Below are positions 1 to 12,603 of a stretch of DNA of 64,000 nucleotides, piece by piece (the first letter of the stretch is position 1; each line of letters opens with the position of its first letter). A program made the translations under genes and the position numbers. Under the pieces are notes generated by a model. That model made no database searches, was not told where the DNA came from, and worked only from the letters and a program-made list of their open reading frames with translations. The stretch comes from Agrostemma githago (Eukaryota > Streptophyta > Magnoliopsida > Caryophyllales > Caryophyllaceae): contig OY288256.1 of NCBI GenBank assembly GCA_958450325.1, forward strand, positions 9,751,057 through 9,815,056, written 5' to 3'.

Positions 1-639
1 ATTGTTTGTTGTATTGTCAATTCCGGGTTGTATTTCCGCCCGTGTAATTTGTAATCTATTTACGAGCTTTGTTTATTTGGATGTTTATCGCTTTATAAAT
101 GAATCTCGCATGCTAAACAACTTCGACAATAGTTAGATGCATTAAATGACGTAGTTAACGCAAAATTCACATGCTTAGCCCGAAAACGCTGTTTGCATAT
201 CATTTAGTCGTTTTACTAGCGCGCGTACACGAACACGAACGATGTCTTAGTAGAGGCCGCCATTGTGCGGGCAGGGTTGGGTGTCCTTAGTGGGCTTCCC
301 AACACGTACCCTCACCCCTTACTCAGAACCTCAGTTTCCGGATGTCCGAAACCGTTGGCGCACGAGAGTCATTCTATACACGATTACCGATGCAGAAGGT
401 ATCGGTATTGCAATGCAAAGGGACGAGCCCCATAAACTCTGAAATCGAAATGGACCGTACTCTGTGTACGGTCCATGACGACATAGAGTGGGCTCGAATG
501 GTTCCGAATTACCACAAATTCGGTGGCGACTCCATCTTTGACTTAAATTTCGAACCCGAGAACAATCTTACCACGAGATTCATTCGCCTACCAAAACCCG
601 CGCGTGGCCGCGTCGGGGTGGACCTACGTCATGTCCACA
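1..639 (+). repeat. 3' part of an old Tat-type LTR
   Basis: This stretch is a diverged match to the last ~640 bp of the 2.5 kb Tat LTRs further right (compare 29430-30067). The shared blocks include the 'agtagaggccgc' segment, 'cccaacacgtaccctcacc', and the end 'catgtccaca' at 630-639. What follows (attacatact) is not a primer-binding site, so this is the 3' LTR of an element, or a solo LTR, whose body lies left of the window. Divergence from the three right-hand LTRs is clear by eye, so it is an older insertion or another subfamily. The open frames inside it are chance products. Confidence 0.85.
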
Positions 640-2216
640 ATTACATACTACTTTTACTTACTATACTATATTCCATACTCCGTACTATATACTATATTTA
701 CTCCCTCGTCATTTTCTATAATTGGAGCATCAGGAATGAGGAGCTGGCCAGTATTTGACAGGATCACTGTTCAGGAATCGTATTTGGGTCAAATCATTTC
801 GACCCGAAAATGTCTTTATAAAGGGAGGAGATGATTTTTCTAACGTAGACCGTATTGTTGACCTGTCGATCTTTAATTCTTAATGACGAATAGCTTGTGT
901 TGGATCCTACCATGCGTGGTGTTTCGACTGCACTTGTAATGAAAAGCAGACTCGGAGGCTGCGGTCCGAGAATCGACCTAGTGTTTAAGGTAGTCGTCCT
1001 ACGACAGTGAGTTCTGCGGTTCAAGAGTCTGTGTAGGGTATGTGGCGCACATATAGACAAGTACTTGATCAGTATTATCACCTAGGTAGCGGGGGCAGAA
1101 CAGAATTCTGAAAACTGCGGGTTCCCTCTTGGTGATGCAGAGAATGTAATCATCAGCTTTCATTTCAGCCCAGAGCCCCGTTTGAATAAACGTATAATAT
1201 AATAGAAGTTCGGGCCCAATTGAGCCTTATGGGTGAGATGTAAACCTCATAAGATCGGTTCGCTCTACGAGTTATTGGTAACACGGTTACTTCTATTGGT
1301 GAGATACAAGCCAATATGGAGTAGCGGTTATAATAGGAGCCACGACTCGTGTGTTTTGTCTGTTTACGTGAAAAATGATGATTTTTAAAATCAAATGGCT
1401 GCCAATGTCCCATCTTTTAAACCTTACGTTTTCATCACCTCACATGTTGATTAATTGAAGTAAAGGAAACTATCCGTTACGTGATATCCTTTAATATTTT
1501 TATAAGTATATCATTGGTTATTCACATGATTATCTTATGTGTATAAGGTGATATTAGATGAACGGTTTGGTTGCTGTCCCGCTCAGCGGTCTCTCTATTC
1601 TATATATTTGTGCAGGTATGGGGCGATGGGAAAGGATCGAGCGAGAGAGATTTAATAATATGTTTGTATAAAATACAATCTATATTATGTACTAAGTGAA
1701 TCAAGACTATGGAATTAATAGTCGTTAGTTGTAAGGATCCGTAGCGATCCGGATTTATTTACACTCTGAAATAATTTTAATTAAATGATTTAGATAACTT
1801 TCCGCATTATCTATTATTTTAAGTCATCGAAAATCCGGGTTGTTACATAGAGGGTCTCCCATAATTCTTTGTCATCGTCAATGGAAGGGGTCGAAGGAGA
1901 CGCTACCTCCGGTTTGATGATGTGATGAAGCACATGATTTGACTTTGCGTGGTTCGTGAATATGGCGACCCATGACCATTATTGATCATTGTCCATACCG
2001 AGAGGGACGGTGATGTAGTTCCGAATGGTATTGACAGCCAGGGTGAAACGTCGACGTGAAGTCAAAAGAGGAGAAGAAAGAGGAATAGTCGAAAGAGAAC
2101 GACTGCTACGGTTGAGCGGAAGCGATTTGGAGAATCGTACCCTAGTCTGATACCATAAAGAAGATTAATGGGTGATTTCTCATTAAAAATATCATCACAA
2201 TCATCACAATAATTAC
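640..2216. other. Intergenic DNA, no gene recognised
   Basis: I see no protein family, RNA gene or clear element here. Position 1847 ends a stretch 'aaatccgggttgttaca' that resembles the 3' end of a chromovirus-type LTR, but no matching LTR start or primer-binding site was found. Near 2143-2155 the reverse strand reads TGGTATCAGACT, close to the initiator-Met primer-binding site of many plant Copia elements, again without a recognisable LTR beside it. The region is probably decayed transposon sequence. Confidence 0.4.
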
Positions 2217-2316
2217 AATAAGCTAGTCTACAAACTATGAACTAATTGCTACAAATTAGGCAACAAATAAGCTAGTCTACAAACTATGAACTAATTTGCT
2301 ACAAATTAGGCAACAA
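2217..2316 (+). repeat. Two-copy tandem repeat, ~50-bp unit
   Basis: The block 'aagctagtctacaaactatg' and the ~28 bases after it occur twice in a row with a period of about 50 bp. The copies are nearly identical, so the duplication is recent. A degraded third partial copy may follow to about 2340. Confidence 0.85.
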
Positions 2317-2357
2317 ATTACACGAGATTAGGTAGCAAATAATAGGCAAATAATGTA

Positions 2358-2544
2358 CTCCCTCCGTTCCAATGAATTGTTTGCTTTTGTTTTTGGCACC
2401 AAGGGAAAGAGAACCAATGGAGAAGTGACATGTGGAGCCAAAGGTGAAATTACATGTAAAAAGCATTCCTAAAATAGAAAGGCAAACAATTCATTGAGAC
2501 GCCCCAATATGGAATAGGCAAACAATTCATTGGGACGGAGGGAG
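2358..2544. mobile_element. Stowaway-type MITE, 187 bp
   Basis: The element begins CTCCCTCCGTTCCAATGAAT and ends with the matching inverted repeat ATTCATTGGGACGGAGGGAG. It is flanked by TA on both sides (2356-2357 and 2545-2546), the target duplication of the Tc1/mariner superfamily. It has no coding capacity. A degenerate relative is at 16106-16296. Confidence 0.9.
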
Positions 2545-2657
2545 TACATATTTACTACGAGTATTATTCTATCATGCGTATTACTCGTATTTGTTAATTA
2601 CGTTTATTAAATTGTATTAAGTCATTAATTAATCTAATTAACTGCTTAAAATCGGAG

Positions 2658-2945
2658 GCGTAACGATAATCGAAAAAAAGATTTATTTTATTATCGAGTT
2701 CTAATAAACCGATACTCTATAAATTGTAAATGTGATAATATTTAAAGAATTACTTACAAGGGAGAACTCGTCATTTTACGTAATTTCATATACTAACTAT
2801 ATAAAAAGTCGGTTTTGGTTTATTACGATAATCGAAAAAGACGGTTTTATTATCGAATTTTAAAATAGATAATCTATAAAATGTAAAAATAATATTATTT
2901 CGAGAATAAATAACAGGGACAAAGTCGTTATTTTATGTAATTAAG
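2658..2945 (+). repeat. Diverged tandem duplication, ~165-bp period
   Basis: Two copies start with 'acgataatcgaaaaa' (near 2662 and 2825). Both continue with 'ttttattatcga', a 'gata.tctataaa.tgtaaa' block, and a final 'cgt.attttatgtaatt'-like end (near 2770 and 2930). The copies are clearly related but substantially diverged. No coding signal is seen. Confidence 0.6.
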
Positions 2946-3173
2946 GCCGACGGTAAGAAGTAAAGCACCGACGGTACAAAGTAGGTCCGGTATAATGTAT
3001 GCATATTATTTCGTACTTTTATATAGAGTGAATCCTCATTAAGAGGACTGTGAGGTCCAAAATATCTAGATGTCCAGTTCCGCTGCTCACCCTAAACCTC
3101 CTCTTATTGGACCCTTGTGAATGTCATGATAAAAACGCGGGTATTTCTCATTAACAGTAAACAGTAACAGTAC

Positions 3174-3180
3174 TATAAAT
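3174..3180 (+). promoter_or_regulatory. Candidate TATA box of the methyltransferase gene
   Basis: TATAAAT lies ~197 bp upstream of the gene's ATG at 3377. It is the best TATA-like word in the proximal upstream DNA that is followed by sequence not purely AT-rich. A transcription start near 3205 and a ~170-nt 5' leader would follow. This is inference only: other AT-rich words around 3290-3310 could serve. Confidence 0.35.
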
Positions 3181-3376
3181 ATCACCATCGGGGGAACCTG
3201 TGGACAACATACTAATTAGTCCTACACTCCTACATACATATTTTGTGTTTTTTTTATTTATTTCTCGGTTTTAGGTCCAAATATATACGGAGTACTATAC
3301 TTTTCCATAATATATACTCGTACTATTTCGTATTATTATTATTATTTATTACAGTATTATTTGAATAATTAGTAGG

Positions 3377-6300
3377 ATGACGATGAACATGGTTCAAGTA
3401 TTTCACATGAATAAAGGTGGAGGCGAGAGCAGTTACGCAAAGAATTGCACCATTCAGGCATACTCTACGCACCCTCTTCTTTTATTCTACTCTACGTACA
3501 AGTACCATACATTTTTTATTCTTCAATTCGTACAGATATTTAAATACAAGTTTATTTTATTTTTTATAATAAATAGAGGAAAATACTGTCCATCACAAAA
3601 CCATTTGTGGAAGCAGCCATGCAAGAGTACATGAGCAGAGATAGTGTTCCGATAGAGAGCATTACGATTGCAGAGCTAGGGTGCTCGTCAGGACCGACGG
3701 CTCTAGACGCTGTAACGGTGATCATGGACGTGGTGGAGTCGAGACAAGGCCAAGGACAAGGAGTGGGGGCGACATTCATGGTGTACTTGGTTGATTTGCC
3801 GGGTAATGACTTCAATGAGGTATTCTCTTATATACCAGAATATCAGAAGAGGTTGAGAGAAGAGAAGGGTGTTGATTCTGGGAGTTGTGTGATAGCCGGC
3901 CTCCCTGGAAACTTTTATACCAGATTGCTTCCTACTCGCTCTCTCCACTTTGTTCACTCTTCTTCCAGCCTTCATTGGCTCTCCCAGGTAACCCTCGTCC
4001 TTTCTCTGTTTATACGCTTTTCTTTACAAATATTATTAACTAGTTTTGTACCCGCGCAAATTGCACGGTTGTATTTTCAAAAATTGTACTAATTTTTATT
4101 AAACACGTCATGACAAGGACTATGACTAAATAATAACTAATACTTTACATCAATCTAGGGATAAATGATTATTATTTGAAACTGATATGGATTACTAAGA
4201 AAGTAGGTAGTAGTATAGTTTTAGAAGAATTAACTTTGATTTTTTTTTTTAATAAAACAACGTGACTTGTGGAAGAGAAATAAAAAATTCTGAAACAAAA
4301 TTCACAACTTACCAAACTATGACCTTCTCTCTCTTCATTTTTTTTTCTCTTCGTGGGGAAGGATAATTTTGCTTACTCCTCCTAGAAGCATCCATAATTC
4401 ATGGATGTATCCTCCTCCCTTCCCCATCCTAATGGATTGAATCCAAATTCATTGATAATCATGCTCTTAGGTATCCAAATCCATTCCAAAATACTCCAAC
4501 CTCCATTCCAACTCTCCGACCAAACACCCCCTTATCATTATTTCGAATACGATACAATATTAAAAAATATATTTTTTACAACTTACGCAGTAACAAAATG
4601 AGGCGCCGAAATCTATTTTTCACCCGCATTATGACGTAAGTCTCTTCAAGTTAAGACTTTAGTTCATGTATACAAAAAATTACCAATGTCTCATTTGAGT
4701 TTTAAGACCTTTTAACAATTGTTCCTCGTATAATGGCAGATAGATACACACAATTTCCAACAACTAACTTAAAACATTTTTTTTTGAAATCCGAAACTGG
4801 GACTAATTTATTACATTCAAGTCAGCCTCAACCAATAACTCAAAGTTCTATGGGAGTAGAGTGTCCCATACTTTTCTACATGGAAGAGAAATGAAACCAA
4901 AATGATATGAGCAGCACTATGAGCACAACAATTAACTCTACATGAAAAGTCTTGCTACACTATCGGATCTCCCTATAAGTCGCGAACAACTCACTACGGC
5001 CCATCGTCTTCTCCCAAATCATGTCAAGATCCTTTGTTATATGCAGTTATATATGTACAACAAAAGGTACTCCGTACTCCGTATTTTTTATCGTACTGTC
5101 TTGCGACAAATACTACTTTGAGCTTTGCACTGACTAAAAGCATCGTTTCTCCAACATACACAGTAACAACACAACGCAGCCAAGCATCACACAAACTCTT
5201 TGAATTCCTGCATCACAAAGGAGAAATTCAGTACATGAATCTTACGACATCTTACATTCTCAATCACTAAAATCCGATGGGGCCAAGGGGTTACAATACA
5301 ACTCTGCCTTGCCCAAACAAAAATTCATGATCTTGTTGTTTCGTTTCAAACTTGATAGTGGACAAAAATGAAAAATGTAACCAATCCAATGATAAATAGT
5401 AAAACATAAAGAAGGTAACAAATACAACATTAATATACCACTAATGTTGAAATGTAATGTTTGGTGCACTGTATTGAATCAACTCATACATTATTAAGTC
5501 AAAACTCACCAACATGAATTTAGTTGATATTAGAAGGATTGAGAACCTTTCAACATACAAAAATCGATTATTCTAAATTCTTAATGAAGGTCTATAAAGA
5601 TAACCTAAATAAAATGAAGGAAAACTAACAGTAACATTCTTAATAATAAAAAACGATGAGTTGATACCTAAAACTTTTAAGATCCAAAATTAGAAACAAA
5701 TGTGACTTATGTGTAGCAAAAATTGAATAATTTAAAATTGTTTTTACCTCGTGCAAAAATGCACGAGTTTCTTTTAAATTTTATTTAGAAGTTAAACATA
5801 TTGAAATTATTGAAACAAATAACCGAAACTATGTAATTAGAAGCTAAATGTTCCTTTGATAAAATTGAAAAAGATGCACAATGCATGCAATATATAAGTT
5901 ATATTTAACCATAATAGATTTCAAATTTCGTTATCAAATTATATAAACTATATTATATTCCAAAACAGGTATACAATTAAATATGGGAAAAAATATTTTA
6001 TCTTGCTTTGTAATTATTGATCTTCTATGTAACAAACTAACAACTTTCTCCAATCTCTTTAACGCTTGATTATCTATATTCTAGGTAGTCTCTTAAAAAT
6101 GATTTCTACAAAAGATAAAGTTATAGTATATGAAAAACATTTCAATCAAGTTAATTTCATATTTCTTTATTCTTATTTTCACTTATCTTTTAGGGTTTAG
6201 GATTTGTCAATGAATATGCCAATAGCTTAGTATGTCACGTTGCTTATAGTAATATCTCAAAAACGTAGCATGTCACATTGCTGATAAAATATAGGAGTAT

Positions 6301-6720
6301 TATATATTGTCTAAAATATATATTTTGTGTGTGTGTGTATATGTATATATATTAGCTAATTCCATTAAAACAAAGACGATAATTTAAATTTATGGGGTTG
6401 TTAATTAATGGAATGAAATATTGGAAAAAAGAGCAATAGTACATGTCGAACCTTCATTTGTTAACGCCTACATCACATTGTGCTTTATTTCTTTGCATTT
6501 TTGAGATTATTTCACTGTAGTACAAACTAAGCTAGAATCAACTATTACCTGCCTTCCGAAGCCATCTCAACTCCTCTCCCCGATCTTGTGCGTGGCTTCA
6601 TTTGCACCTGCTTCAACTTCGACTAAACCTTCATAATTTTGTATAAAAAAAAGAAAATACAAACAGAATTTAGTTAGTGTATACATATCACACATTCTCC
6701 ACCAAATCATCACAAAAAAC

Positions 6721-6767
<47 letters not shown>

Positions 6768-9700
6768 TTTATAGAGGTTTTGATATAGGCAATTTGAAAA
6801 TTACGGTGACCAACAAACAAACAAAATATAATTTGAAAACTAATGGGAATAAGAGTGACAAACCAACTTTGCCAAACTAATCTCCAAAAAATCAACTCTG
6901 ATATATATCAACTATCTCCAAATATGTCAATTAGGATCCTGAAAAGTATTGAGTACAGTTGTAAACAACTTAATCAATGTAGGAAAGATGATTGGTGGGA
7001 TCAACTAAGACGATAATTGAAATCATGGGATTGTCAAAACTGAAAATAAAAATAACAAAACAAAATTGCGGTGAAGAATAAGAATGAGCACCAAACCTTC
7101 ATCTATGAATACCTTTAGCCATCATTTTGCCTGAGAATGAAATAATACTGGAAAAACAATAAGCCCAGTTAGCTAATCCACATATCCTCTTCGTTGATCT
7201 TAAAATAGATAAATACAACCAATGCAAGTCATACAGTTATCATATTGATCATCGTTAAACCATAAACCATAAACTATTATCATAGTATCTTAATTACCAA
7301 AACCAAGCAAGACTGGACTGGACTGTATATAAAATGAAAATAATAAAGAAACACAATGAAATGCCTATTAATCCATGTTGACGCAATGATTGCAACTCAA
7401 TTAAGCAAAAAAAAAAGACGCAAACGAACCTTGAGAAGAACGGTTAAAGTAAGAAGAGGAGACATCGTAAGAAGGCCAGATCAGAAAGCAGAAGGAGTGT
7501 CAGAGGAGAGACAAAGAGGCGTATGAAGAAGAAGGGTGGTATATCTTGAGGATGATGAAGCATATCCGGATCTTGCCGCTGGGCTTTCCCCTTCATCTTC
7601 GGTGTCACTCGAATCCGATAATAAGTTCAACAACATAATTTTTAGTGTGTTCACCTTCTTTGCTTGGGCGGATGTCGTACCTCTTCCTGACGGCAGCCTT
7701 AATCTTCTTCTTCTTCTTATTAGCACGAAGGTCAACAATGAAAATCAATGTCTTGTTGTCATCGATCGTTTTCATTGCCGACTCTTTGGTCCAACTTATT
7801 CACCCTTCCAAGTGAAAGTTTTTGAGGAGCAACAATGGTGATGGTGATTTTAAAGGGAGTGATCGGAGAAAATTATGGGAAATGATTTGAGTTATGAGAA
7901 TCAGGGGAGAAGGGGTGATGTATAGTGTGGGAGTGACGGTTTCTAAACTCTTGTAAAATCGTCAATCAGATATTATCGATTTAGGTAGTGGGATAGAAGT
8001 TATGAAAGCTAATCAGGGAGAAGTTATTGAAGATAGGAAACTGCTGCTTGTTAAGAAACTACTTTTTTATTTTTTGTTCAACCATGCCACCTCAGCGCCA
8101 TGTCACCGCCTACATGGATGTCTACGTGGGTGAATGTGGTGCTTCCATTTTCTTTGGCTTTAATATATAAAAGATTTATAAAATAATTCTTCGTTACAAA
8201 TCTATAAGTATTGGTAAAAAAAAAGTGAAGGATTAATGACATATTGGTAAAAAAAACTATCCAAGATGACCAATGGGTAAAAAAACTCTATTGTTGTGAC
8301 AAATACACCAAAAAGTACGTGGAATATTTTGGGTCACTAATATTTATCTTCGTAATTTTGTTTCATATCAAGATTTTTATTTTGCGTTGTCGACTCCTCG
8401 GGATTTTTACTTCATGGCGTTATAATTCTATGTGGATTACCTAAAATGCCCTCCATATTTTTATTTCCTCACCTACTCGAAAAACCGAAAAAAGTGTCAC
8501 TAATTAATCGTTATCATACAAAAAAAGTATAGACTTCACAACAAAGAACATTAATTTCACTAAAAACGATTATCACTTATGTTACAAACTAATTAACATT
8601 GAACTCTAGTATTTCATCATTATAATCAGTTGTGATCAATTGATCAGTCATCACTAGACCAGTCAAAAGGACCGGGTCACGGGTCAAGTTAAAATATGGA
8701 CTAGGGGACGGACTAGGGTCGGACTTATTCCCAAACGTCTAGTTTTTTATCCCTAAATAAAAAAAATACTGGTATTAAATTTTTATTTATTTTAATAGTA
8801 TAATTATTATACTCTTTAGTTATAATATTTGTACTTTAAAAAATAATAAATCAAGTTTAAAAATTATTTTATTATTAGATGTTAAAAAAGATTGTACCGT
8901 ATTAAATTGAATATTTGTTTATATTTGTAATTTAAAAAATTAAAGATATTTATTTTTTTAATTATAAATCTAAATATAATACGGAGTATATAAATATAAA
9001 TATTTGATTAATTTTAATATATTTTAATTTCTTTGATCCAATGAGTCGAAAGGATCGGGTGTTCGAGTCGAGTTTCGATCCTAAATTAATGGGTTAAATG
9101 GGTGGCAGGTAAAAAAAAGGTTTATTATGTCCCAATGAGTACTTTGTTTTTGATTCTCTCTACTTTTTTGGGTTCTACCTATTCTTTTGGTGTATTTGTT
9201 GCAACAATGGAGTTTTTTTAACCAGTTGTTATCTTGTATATTTTTTTTACCAATATACAATATGTCATCGATCAATCTTTCAACTTTTTTACCAATCTGG
9301 TTATTTGACCTAATAAAATATGTACGTCAATATAAGCTAGCAAGTTTTATATTAATGTGTCATTTGTGTGTTTTTAGAGTTTAATTAATTAAGAATTACT
9401 CCGTGTATATTATACTCCTTCCATTTTTCCAAAGTTCGGGTGAGGTCGAATTTGTGTGTCACCGATGATATTTTAGTAATTGACTAGAATTATTTTATTT
9501 ATCTTCTTTAAAAATTGATTTCAAAATGAATTAGTTGTAAAGGGTAAATTTCTGAATTTCACTTATAAAATAAGTTATATATAATTATATAATTTTTTAA
9601 AAAAAATCAAAAAATAATTGAATGAATATTAAAAAAATCTAGCTTAATTGTAGAGATTGGTTAGGCAATATACTTGAAAAAAATATACTCATAATCTATT

Positions 9701-12509
9701 TATATTATATATACAATTTTAACACACTTATAAGCATAGAATTACACTCGGTAGAGTGGTCTTTAGAAAGTGAATAATTGGTATGTTTATTGGTTGTGAG
9801 TGGGTTTGAGTCTTAATAAACCTATTTTTACCAATTTAAAATTATTTTAATGTTTTAATATCGTACCCCTCGCTTTTTTTCCTTAAAAATTTAAACTTTA
9901 TTTTTATTTTTTTTATTTTATTTTTTTTGCAAGAAGGTAGTTCTCTTATATCTCATAAAAAGGTACAAGAGTTTGGTCTTACAAAAGAATAGCCACTATA
10001 AATTTGTACAAAATTAAACTTTATTACTTTATCTAACTTTCTAAGATTTTTCACTTCATTATTTTATTAATTACCATAAATATATTAGAACGTAATAATT
10101 GTAGTATAATAATAAAATATCAAAGTAACCTATAATTTAGAATTTATAATTACGGAGTACTAAAACTACATACTATATAAAAAGCTAAAAATGAGTCCAA
10201 ACGATCTAATAATTAAAAAAAATTAAATTAATTTGTCACTCAATCAAATTGAGGTCCCGTAAATTGACCATAAAAAATCGATGACACAGCATCAATTCAA
10301 TAGGTCGACTGATTCGAGTCGGGTTTCAACTCTAAATTGACAACTCATTTCGTATCGTATTATTTTATCGTTTTAATGGTGAAAATAATAATGCTAAAGA
10401 AAACCTAACCGGAAATTTAAAAGACAAATACGAGTATTAATTTATTTAAAATATTATGTCAATTGTATAAGTTATACTAGTAATAAATTATATTCCATAA
10501 ATTACATGTATACCCTTTTGTATTTGACGCAAAATCAAAATACAATCTTTAAATTTTTAATTTTTCCTATTTATTAATTAGGGTGGCGCCCTATCATTGT
10601 CCTTAAAAGATTAAGGAGGAGAAGATTAGTAGAACATGTAGGTTAAAATGAAAATTAATGGACAGAAAAAGAATAAAGCAAAAAGTGAACATTATAGAGA
10701 GAAAACTTAAAAAAGAATGACAATCTTGATGGAACTGACCAGTACTCCCTCCGTTTTTTAATTTTTGCCCCATTGCCTTTTTCACACAAATCAATGAAAG
10801 TATAAAAATAATGATAAAGAAAGCAAATAATGATGCAAATGAGGTGAAGTGTCATAAAGTTAGGATATAAATGGTATATTTAATTATTTTTGATGGCAAA
10901 TGGGGTAAAAAGATGAATACATAAGGACATTTTGGTAAAATAAACAACACAAATATGGAAAGTGGGGAAGTGGGACAAAAAATAAAAATCTGCCATATAA
11001 GGAATACGGGACAATTATTAAAAACTGGAGGGAGTAATATTTATGAGTATGGATCCGACCTCTCAACAATTATTATACTTTTTTTTGTTCAATACCTCTA
11101 ATATATAACAATATAAATAATTAACCATCACAATTTTGAAAAGTACTCATAATAGAGGAGAACTTTAGTCAGTTTTTACGTGACGCGTCATACGTGCACC
11201 ACGAATCAAAGTGAACTTATTACTTCTATAGCTTGTGGTTTAGTTTGCGGCACGTGAATTGGTACGTAGTGCATGCATGCAATGACTGCATGATGAGGCT
11301 TCTTCTCATCATTTCTGCTCGCACAGTATTAGTCGATCAAGTTGTAACTCGGGAAAGATGTTGATACTTATACCTAATACTCCTTCCGTTCGTATACAAA
11401 GGATACGCTTCTTTTTCGCTTCTTTTTTTGGACACTATTCACAATTCAAGATAATCGTTAATATTCCCGATAATCTATAAGAGAAAATATAATTATGTGA
11501 GATCTTGTTTGATTCGTCTTTAGAAGTAGATTAAGAATATTGAATTTTTATAATTTTTTTTAACGTAAAATGAATGATATTGACGGTGTAAAACGTGTCT
11601 CGACAAATGCGAAAAAGAAAACGTATTCTTTGGATTCGACGGAGGGAGTATATCGCTCATTATTTGTCTTTTTCTTTATGTTTGATGTTAAAATTTGTAT
11701 CGTTGTTTGTTGTACTTAGGGGTGTGCAAAATCCGGGCCGGACCGGAAAAATGGATCGGACCGGATCGGAATCTACCGGACCGGATCCGGAATAAAAAGT
11801 TCTGGTCCGGTCTCCGGTCCATCATTTTGGGCGATTTCGGGTTCCGGTCCGGACCGGTTTGGACCAAAAAACTCGGAATTATGCTTATTTCTTAAAAATT
11901 TCGGTCTAACCGGGCCTAACCGGTCCAAACCGGGCCAACCGGTCCGAAATTTTGGACCGGAATTCCAAAAAAAATTGAAAATTCCGGGCCAACCGGTTCG
12001 GTTCGAGTCGGACCCGGTATTTTTCCGGGCCGGACCAGGGTCAATATTTTGGTAACTGGTGCGGGTCTAGAGTCAAGAAATTTGATTATTCCAGTTCCAG
12101 ATCCAACCGGATCGGTCCGTGTCGGGCCGATGCACAGCCCTAGTTGGATTGTCCCAAAATGGGATTTTGGCCCTTCAAAGAAAATGAACCCACTATTTTT
12201 TTTAGTAAGGTACCGCATTATTGCTTGATTGACCCAATTTGAATAATAAGTTCAGTAAATTTTTCTTGTGTCAAATATATTCGCCATAAATTTGTGACGA
12301 GTAAAAAATATTACTTACATAGTCACATGGTCAGTAGATAAAGATAAATTAAAACGTTTATAAAGACAAATTAAAATGCTAATTAAAGACATGAGATTTT
12401 GTCTTATTCGAATTGTCAAATATACTCCGTATAAATGTAGATATTCAGGTAAAAATATAAAACAAGGTAAGTGAAAATTTGAGGCGACAAAATTAGAAAT
12501 GAGTCTGAA

Positions 12510-12603
<94 letters not shown>

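Larger units (their letters stand above)
4040..8174 (-). mobile_element. Non-autonomous Helitron in intron 2
   Basis: On the minus strand the element starts with TC (TCTTTTATATATTAAAGCC, from 8174) and ends at 4040 with CTAG. Eight bases before that end is a hairpin, CCGTGCAA-TTTGCGCGG. It sits between A (4039) and T (8175), the A|T insertion site expected of Helitrons, with no target duplication. No Rep/helicase domain is visible, so it is non-autonomous. It carries a ribosomal protein L23A fragment (7640-7815) and contains a LINE remnant and a (TA)n tract. A second hairpin of the same style lies at 5747-5766 without a CTRR end and may be an older, inactive terminus. Boundaries rest on terminal motifs only. 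Confidence 0.7.

Noticed and set aside
342..758. Open frame of 138 aa
   Set aside because: It runs through the old LTR end into AT-rich flank and shows no protein family. It is a chance frame in repeat DNA.
1426..1847. Possible chromovirus solo LTR
   Set aside because: Only the terminal GGGTTGTTACA-like end fits. No start, duplication or PBS was found, so it is not listed as an element.
2143..2155. Reverse-strand TGGTATCAGA, like an initiator-Met primer-binding site
   Set aside because: No LTR border lies next to it and no element proteins are nearby.
7536..7841. Plus-strand frame of 101 aa
   Set aside because: It lies opposite the RPL23A fragment, whose match is on the minus strand.
11595..12218. 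Several frames across the GC-rich block
   Set aside because: They are products of CCGG-rich repeats inside the hAT MITE and have no domain.
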